Positions 30,207 to 32,638 of a stretch of 32,638 nt of DNA are shown in pieces. Numbering within the stretch: position 1 is the stretch's first letter; every line of letters begins with the position of its first letter. This DNA comes from an uncultured bacterium (GTDB lineage: Bacteria; Patescibacteriota; Minisyncoccia; Minisyncoccales; JAQTVQ01): NCBI GenBank assembly GCA_903839905.1, contig CAIMDX010000069.1, positions 1 through 32,638 on the forward strand, in the 5' to 3' direction. The position numbers were made by a program, and so were the translations under genes. The notes under the pieces were generated by a model, which was not told the origin of the DNA, did no database searches, and saw only the letters and a program-made list of their open reading frames with translations.

Positions 30207-30590
30207 TTAAACTAATTTTTTCCTGATATTTTCAATAATCGTCTTTATTGAAGAATCAATTAAAAAGTTGTTAGTCTTAGCTTTAAATCCGCCGATAATG
30301 GATTGGTCTATTTCAACTTTGAATTTTTTATCTTTGCCTAATTTTATTCTTAAATTTTCTTTTATTTCTTCCACTGCCCTCTGGTCTAAATTCCTGGCCA
30401 GAACCAAAACCGCTTCATTCTCTTTCTCTATCAGCTCCAATTCTTTCAAAATCTTGGGAAGAAAATATGTTTTCTTCTTGCGAGCCACTACTTCCAAAAA
30501 ATTCTTGGCTATTTTTTTCTGGCCGTTTTCATTCTTTCCAGCCAAAGCTGCAACAAAAGCCTTAGCGAAAATTTTAGCTTCATTTTTCAT
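30207..30590 (-). CDS. atpH: ATP synthase delta subunit, short
   Basis: Joins F1 to the peripheral stalk. 127 aa, against ~177 in E. coli. The C-terminal part is recognisable: KNFLEVVARKKKTYFLPKIL (29-48) and DQSIIGGFKAKTNNFLIDSSI (the conserved GG region), then a terminal helix. The N-terminal helical domain that binds the alpha subunit appears reduced. Position between atpF and atpA supports the call. The ATG overlaps the atpF stop by one base (TAATG). Confidence 0.88.
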   Translation of the reverse strand: MKNEAKIFAKAFVAALAGKNENGQKKIAKNFLEVVARKKKTYFLPKILKELELIEKENEAVLVLARNLDQRAVEEIKENLRIKLGKDKKFKVEIDQSIIGGFKAKTNNFLIDSSIKTIIENIRKKLV

Positions 30591-31069
30591 TATTTCTGTA
30601 CGGCTAAAAGCTTATCTATAAGGGCTTTGTCTTTCTGGGAATCAAGTTTTTCCCCTAAAATTTTCTCGGCCAGCGCCAAGGCGGATTCCACTTCTCTTTT
30701 TCTTTCAGCATCCTTCATTTTGTCTATTTCCCGCTGGGTTTCTTTTTTAGCAGCCTGAATAATATTAAGCCTCTCCTGTTCTCCCAAAAGAATAGAGTTT
30801 CTTATCTTTTCATCGCCTTTCTTTTTGCCTTGATCAAAAATTTCCATAGCTTTCTGCTGGGCTTTGGCTACGATCTCTTCTCTTTTTTCCCTGATTTCTT
30901 TTATTTTTTCTTCAGCAACCATTGACCTTTCCAGCCCCTCTTCAATCTTTTGTTTTCTCTCCCTTAAAATTTTCAAAAACGGACCCAAGGCGAATTTTTT
31001 CAACAAAAACAAAACAATCAAAAAATTGATCATCTCGCCTAACAAGATTTTCCAGTCAATTCCCAACAT
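30590..31069 (-). CDS. atpF: ATP synthase b subunit
   Basis: Peripheral stalk. 159 aa: one N-terminal membrane helix (8-29, LLGEMINFLIVLFLLKKFAL) followed by a long charged coiled coil (about 30-150) with the typical KIEEGLERSMVAEEKIKEI phrase. Only one b gene is present, so the stalk is a b2 homodimer. It follows atpE after a 74-nt gap that holds two hairpins. Confidence 0.95.
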   Translation of the reverse strand: MLGIDWKILLGEMINFLIVLFLLKKFALGPFLKILRERKQKIEEGLERSMVAEEKIKEIREKREEIVAKAQQKAMEIFDQGKKKGDEKIRNSILLGEQERLNIIQAAKKETQREIDKMKDAERKREVESALALAEKILGEKLDSQKDKALIDKLLAVQK

Positions 31070-31090
31070 AAATGATAATTAATGTTAAAT

Positions 31091-31128
31091 CCCGCAAAAA
31101 CGGGAGTGCCTACCAAAAGGCAGGCACT
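31091..31128 (-). promoter_or_regulatory. two hairpins between atpE and atpF
   Basis: On the minus strand: AGTGCCTGCC-tttt-GGTAGGCACT (10 bp with one G-T pair), then CCCG-TTTTTG-CGGG, followed by ATTTAAC. No long T-run, so they are more likely mRNA-stabilising or partial-termination structures that raise atpE over its neighbours, as expected for the c-ring. Confidence 0.5.
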
Positions 31129-31143
31129 ATTTAGCAACGAAAA

Positions 31144-31371
31144 CTAAACAAATTTAAGAATCAAGGCGACGACTAATGCGTAAATGGCGATGGCTTCGGC
31201 AAAGGCAATGGCCAAAATCATGGCAGTCTGGATCTTGCCGGAAGCTTCCGGATTGCGGCCCATGGCTTCCATGGCTCCTTTACCGATCAAGCCGACGCCT
31301 ATGCCGGGGCCCAAGGCTCCCAAACCGATAGCTAAAGCAACTGCTAATTCTTTCATGCTTTCTGTGTCCAT
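31144..31371 (-). CDS. atpE: ATP synthase c subunit
   Basis: Forms the membrane c-ring. 75 aa, two hydrophobic helices around the polar loop GRNPEASGKIQ. The ion-binding carboxylate is Glu in AFAEAIAIYAL. Sodium-type rings need Gln in helix 1 and Ser/Thr after the Glu; here helix 1 has GVGLIGKG (Leu in place of Gln) and the Glu is followed by AI, so proton coupling is the better reading. It starts 11 nt after the AtpI-like gene. Confidence 0.97.
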   Translation of the reverse strand: MDTESMKELAVALAIGLGALGPGIGVGLIGKGAMEAMGRNPEASGKIQTAMILAIAFAEAIAIYALVVALILKFV

Positions 31372-31382
31372 AGTATTTTAAT

Positions 31383-31640
31383 TTATTTTTTCTGATTATT
31401 TTTGTTATTTTTTTGCGAATTTTTTTCTATAAACGGCAAGACAAGGTAGCGAACATCAACGATTGTAACAATAATTGAAAAAATTACAAGCGATATCAGA
31501 AACAAAGGCGCGGTATTAAATTTTTTATCCAAGAATATTCCTAAAAGCAAAAACGCTATCATAGGCAATACGACCAGCAGCCCCATCTGCATTCCGAGCC
31601 CCAAAGCGTACAAAAAATCTTTCTTTTGATTATTCTCCAT
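31383..31640 (-). CDS. AtpI/AtpZ-like membrane protein
   Basis: 85 aa with two membrane helices (about 11-34 and 45-67), Gly-rich first helix (LGLGMQMGLLVVLPMIAFLLLG-type) and a Lys/Asn-rich tail. This matches the AtpI/AtpZ (F0F1-ATPase-associated) group, which assists c-ring assembly or handles Mg2+/Ca2+. The usual place is before atpB; here it is between atpB and atpE. Its ATG (31640) overlaps the atpB stop by 11 bp. Confidence 0.75.
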   Translation of the reverse strand: MENNQKKDFLYALGLGMQMGLLVVLPMIAFLLLGIFLDKKFNTAPLFLISLVIFSIIVTIVDVRYLVLPFIEKNSQKNNKNNQKK

Positions 31641-32346
31641 GTAGAACCGTGGCAGTTGTATAAAAAACCACCACTAATGACGAAAAAATAAAAGCCTGGA
31701 TGAAACCGACCAATATTTCCAAAGCTAAAAACGGCAATGGCACGAAATAAGCCAGACCCCAATGGATGCCGGTGGCTACCACAATCAATAATGTTTCTCC
31801 GGCAAACAGATTCCCGAAAAGCCGCATAGACAAGGAAATTATCCTGGTAAATTCCCCCAGTCCTTCCAAAATACCGACAAAAAACAAAACCGGGCTTCTC
31901 AAATCAAAAAACCTTCCGAGGTAAGAAAAAAGCCCAAGCTCTTTGATGGAAGAAAAATTAATGAAAAATACGGATAAGGTAGCCAGAGCCAAAGTAAAGT
32001 TTATATCCGAGCTTGGCGAACGCAAAAAAGAAAAAAGGCCCAGCCCGGGCAAAAGCTCTACTAGATTGGATAAAAGAATCATTAAAAACAAGGTGATGGC
32101 AATCGGAAAAACTTTTTCCGATTTGGCCCGATCGTGCGTTACGCTATCAACAAAATTAAGGTAACTCTCCAATATCCATTCCAAAAAATTCTGGACTTTT
32201 CCAGGCCAAAGGCTCTTTTTTCTGAAAGCCAAAAAAAACAGGAGGGATAAAAATCCTCCTATCGCCAAGATAAGCAAAAAGGTATTGGTTACCGGGAAAT
32301 TGCCAATTTGAAAAAGTTTTGTAGCTTCAATAGATATTTCCTCCAT
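31630..32346 (-). CDS. atpB: ATP synthase a subunit
   Basis: Forms the two half-channels next to the c-ring. 238 aa with five to six membrane helices. The essential Arg is in SLSMRLFGNLFAGE (about 172-185), and the upstream HDRAKSEKVFPIAITLF and LLSNLVELLPG segments are typical. First gene of the operon. The ATG at 32346 is 8 nt after a near-consensus -10, so the mRNA should be leaderless or nearly so. Confidence 0.97.
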   Translation of the reverse strand: MEEISIEATKLFQIGNFPVTNTFLLILAIGGFLSLLFFLAFRKKSLWPGKVQNFLEWILESYLNFVDSVTHDRAKSEKVFPIAITLFLMILLSNLVELLPGLGLFSFLRSPSSDINFTLALATLSVFFINFSSIKELGLFSYLGRFFDLRSPVLFFVGILEGLGEFTRIISLSMRLFGNLFAGETLLIVVATGIHWGLAYFVPLPFLALEILVGFIQAFIFSSLVVVFYTTATVLHGE

Positions 32347-32354
32347 AAGAGTTC

Positions 32355-32384
32355 ATTCTAGCCCGCCAAAATCAAAAATGTCAA
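32355..32384 (-). promoter_or_regulatory. ATP synthase operon promoter
   Basis: Minus strand: TTGACA (32379-32384), 18-bp spacer, TAGAAT (32355-32360). The predicted start of transcription falls within about two bases of the atpB ATG. Confidence 0.75.
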
Positions 32385-32413
32385 GAATCGCGATTTTTAA
32401 ATCGCAACTTTAC

Positions 32414-32430
32414 CAAAGGTCTAACCTTTG
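32414..32430. repeat. short palindrome CAAAGGTCTAACCTTTG
   Basis: Arms CAAAGGT and ACCTTTG around CT/A; 38 bp from the next copy and similar to 2250-2268. The region 32347-32500 holds no gene; it also has a GCGATTT/AAATCGC hairpin (about 32390-32405). Confidence 0.65.
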
Positions 32431-32467
32431 ATAGAAGTCATCAATAGAGAAAAAGGTGATTTTTTTT

Positions 32468-32486
32468 GCAAAGGTCTAACCTTTGC
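32468..32486. repeat. short palindrome GCAAAGGTCTAACCTTTGC
   Basis: The full 19-bp copy of the same palindrome, between the ATP synthase promoter and the upstream gene. On the minus strand it is followed by AAAAAAAATC, not by T, so it is not an intrinsic terminator for the gene at 32501. Confidence 0.65.
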
Positions 32487-32500
32487 AGCCAGATATTATT

Positions 32501-32638
32501 TTATTCTACTAGTTCCGGCTGGTAAAAGTCGTTCATTTTGATCTTTTGAGCGATGGCTTTGGTGATTTTTTTGTTTTGGATGGACACTTCCAAAGCCAGA
32601 CCTTCCATTGTTTCTTTGGAAAAGCTCTGGTCAAAAAG
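32501..32638 (-). CDS. 3' end of an unknown gene (runs off the window)
   Basis: The last 45 codons of a minus-strand gene, ending in QKIKMNDFYQPELVE and TAA (32501-32503). It is charged and has no membrane segment (FDQSFSKETMEGLALEVSI, then NKKITKAIAQKIK). Too little remains to name a family. It precedes the ATP synthase promoter in the same direction. Confidence 0.6.
   Translation of the reverse strand, partial: LFDQSFSKETMEGLALEVSIQNKKITKAIAQKIKMNDFYQPELVE

Overview
The window looks like a piece of a Candidatus Patescibacteria (CPR) chromosome, most likely of the Parcubacteria type. The evidence is indirect: compact housekeeping operons, single-membrane-anchored surface proteins, a eukaryote-like isoleucyl-tRNA synthetase, many genes without a Shine-Dalgarno sequence, and many long palindromes between genes. 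TGA is used as a normal stop (for example in rsmI and at 17442), so the code is table 11 and not the SR1/Gracilibacteria code 25. Nearly everything is on the minus strand; only smpB, ssrA (tmRNA), infC, rpmI and rplT run on the plus strand.

Layout. 1-2350: surface protein paralog 1. 2328-2846: unknown protein. 3180-5153: a 133-bp inverted repeat, a small membrane ORF coupled to metG, metG and a 65-aa helical protein. 5205-8400: a palindrome, then rsmI, an AI-2E family permease and an M16 peptidase, nearly contiguous. 8579-16745: glyS, an anchored repeat-domain surface protein, ileS and argS, so with metG four aminoacyl-tRNA synthetases lie within 14 kb. 17062-17879: a degenerate tandem array of small coiled-coil genes. 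17891-19537: a palindrome and surface protein paralog 2. 19629-21772: smpB-ssrA and infC-rpmI-rplT, the core of trans-translation and initiation. 21804-25692: a PP-loop protein, a NUDIX hydrolase, polymerase X and a GreA-family factor. 25973-32384: a complete F1Fo ATP synthase operon (B, AtpI-like, E, F, H, A, G, D, C) with a near-consensus promoter. 32501-32638: the 3' end of an unknown gene.

The most striking feature is the non-coding part. At least nine long palindromes sit between genes. Three share ends close to ACCC(C/T)GTTAGAAA. One of these has inserted 61 bp into a coiled-coil gene (an intact paralog next door aligns without gaps across the insertion), and another starts exactly at the 3' end of the tmRNA gene. 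Several fold as an outer stem with two inner hairpins. A second class is built from shuffled short words (CCCAAAT-like or AAAATTG-like), and one such word run appears to have become coding sequence inside polX.

Other points: the two surface proteins share a nearly identical N-terminal and promoter block but have different middles; AtpA has Thr in place of the P-loop Gly; atpB and smpB promoters predict leaderless mRNAs; infC appears to use an AUU start; and a GreA-family gene has a strong promoter, a ~190-nt leader and an intrinsic-terminator-like hairpin just before its start. All functional calls rest on motif reading only; no database search was possible.
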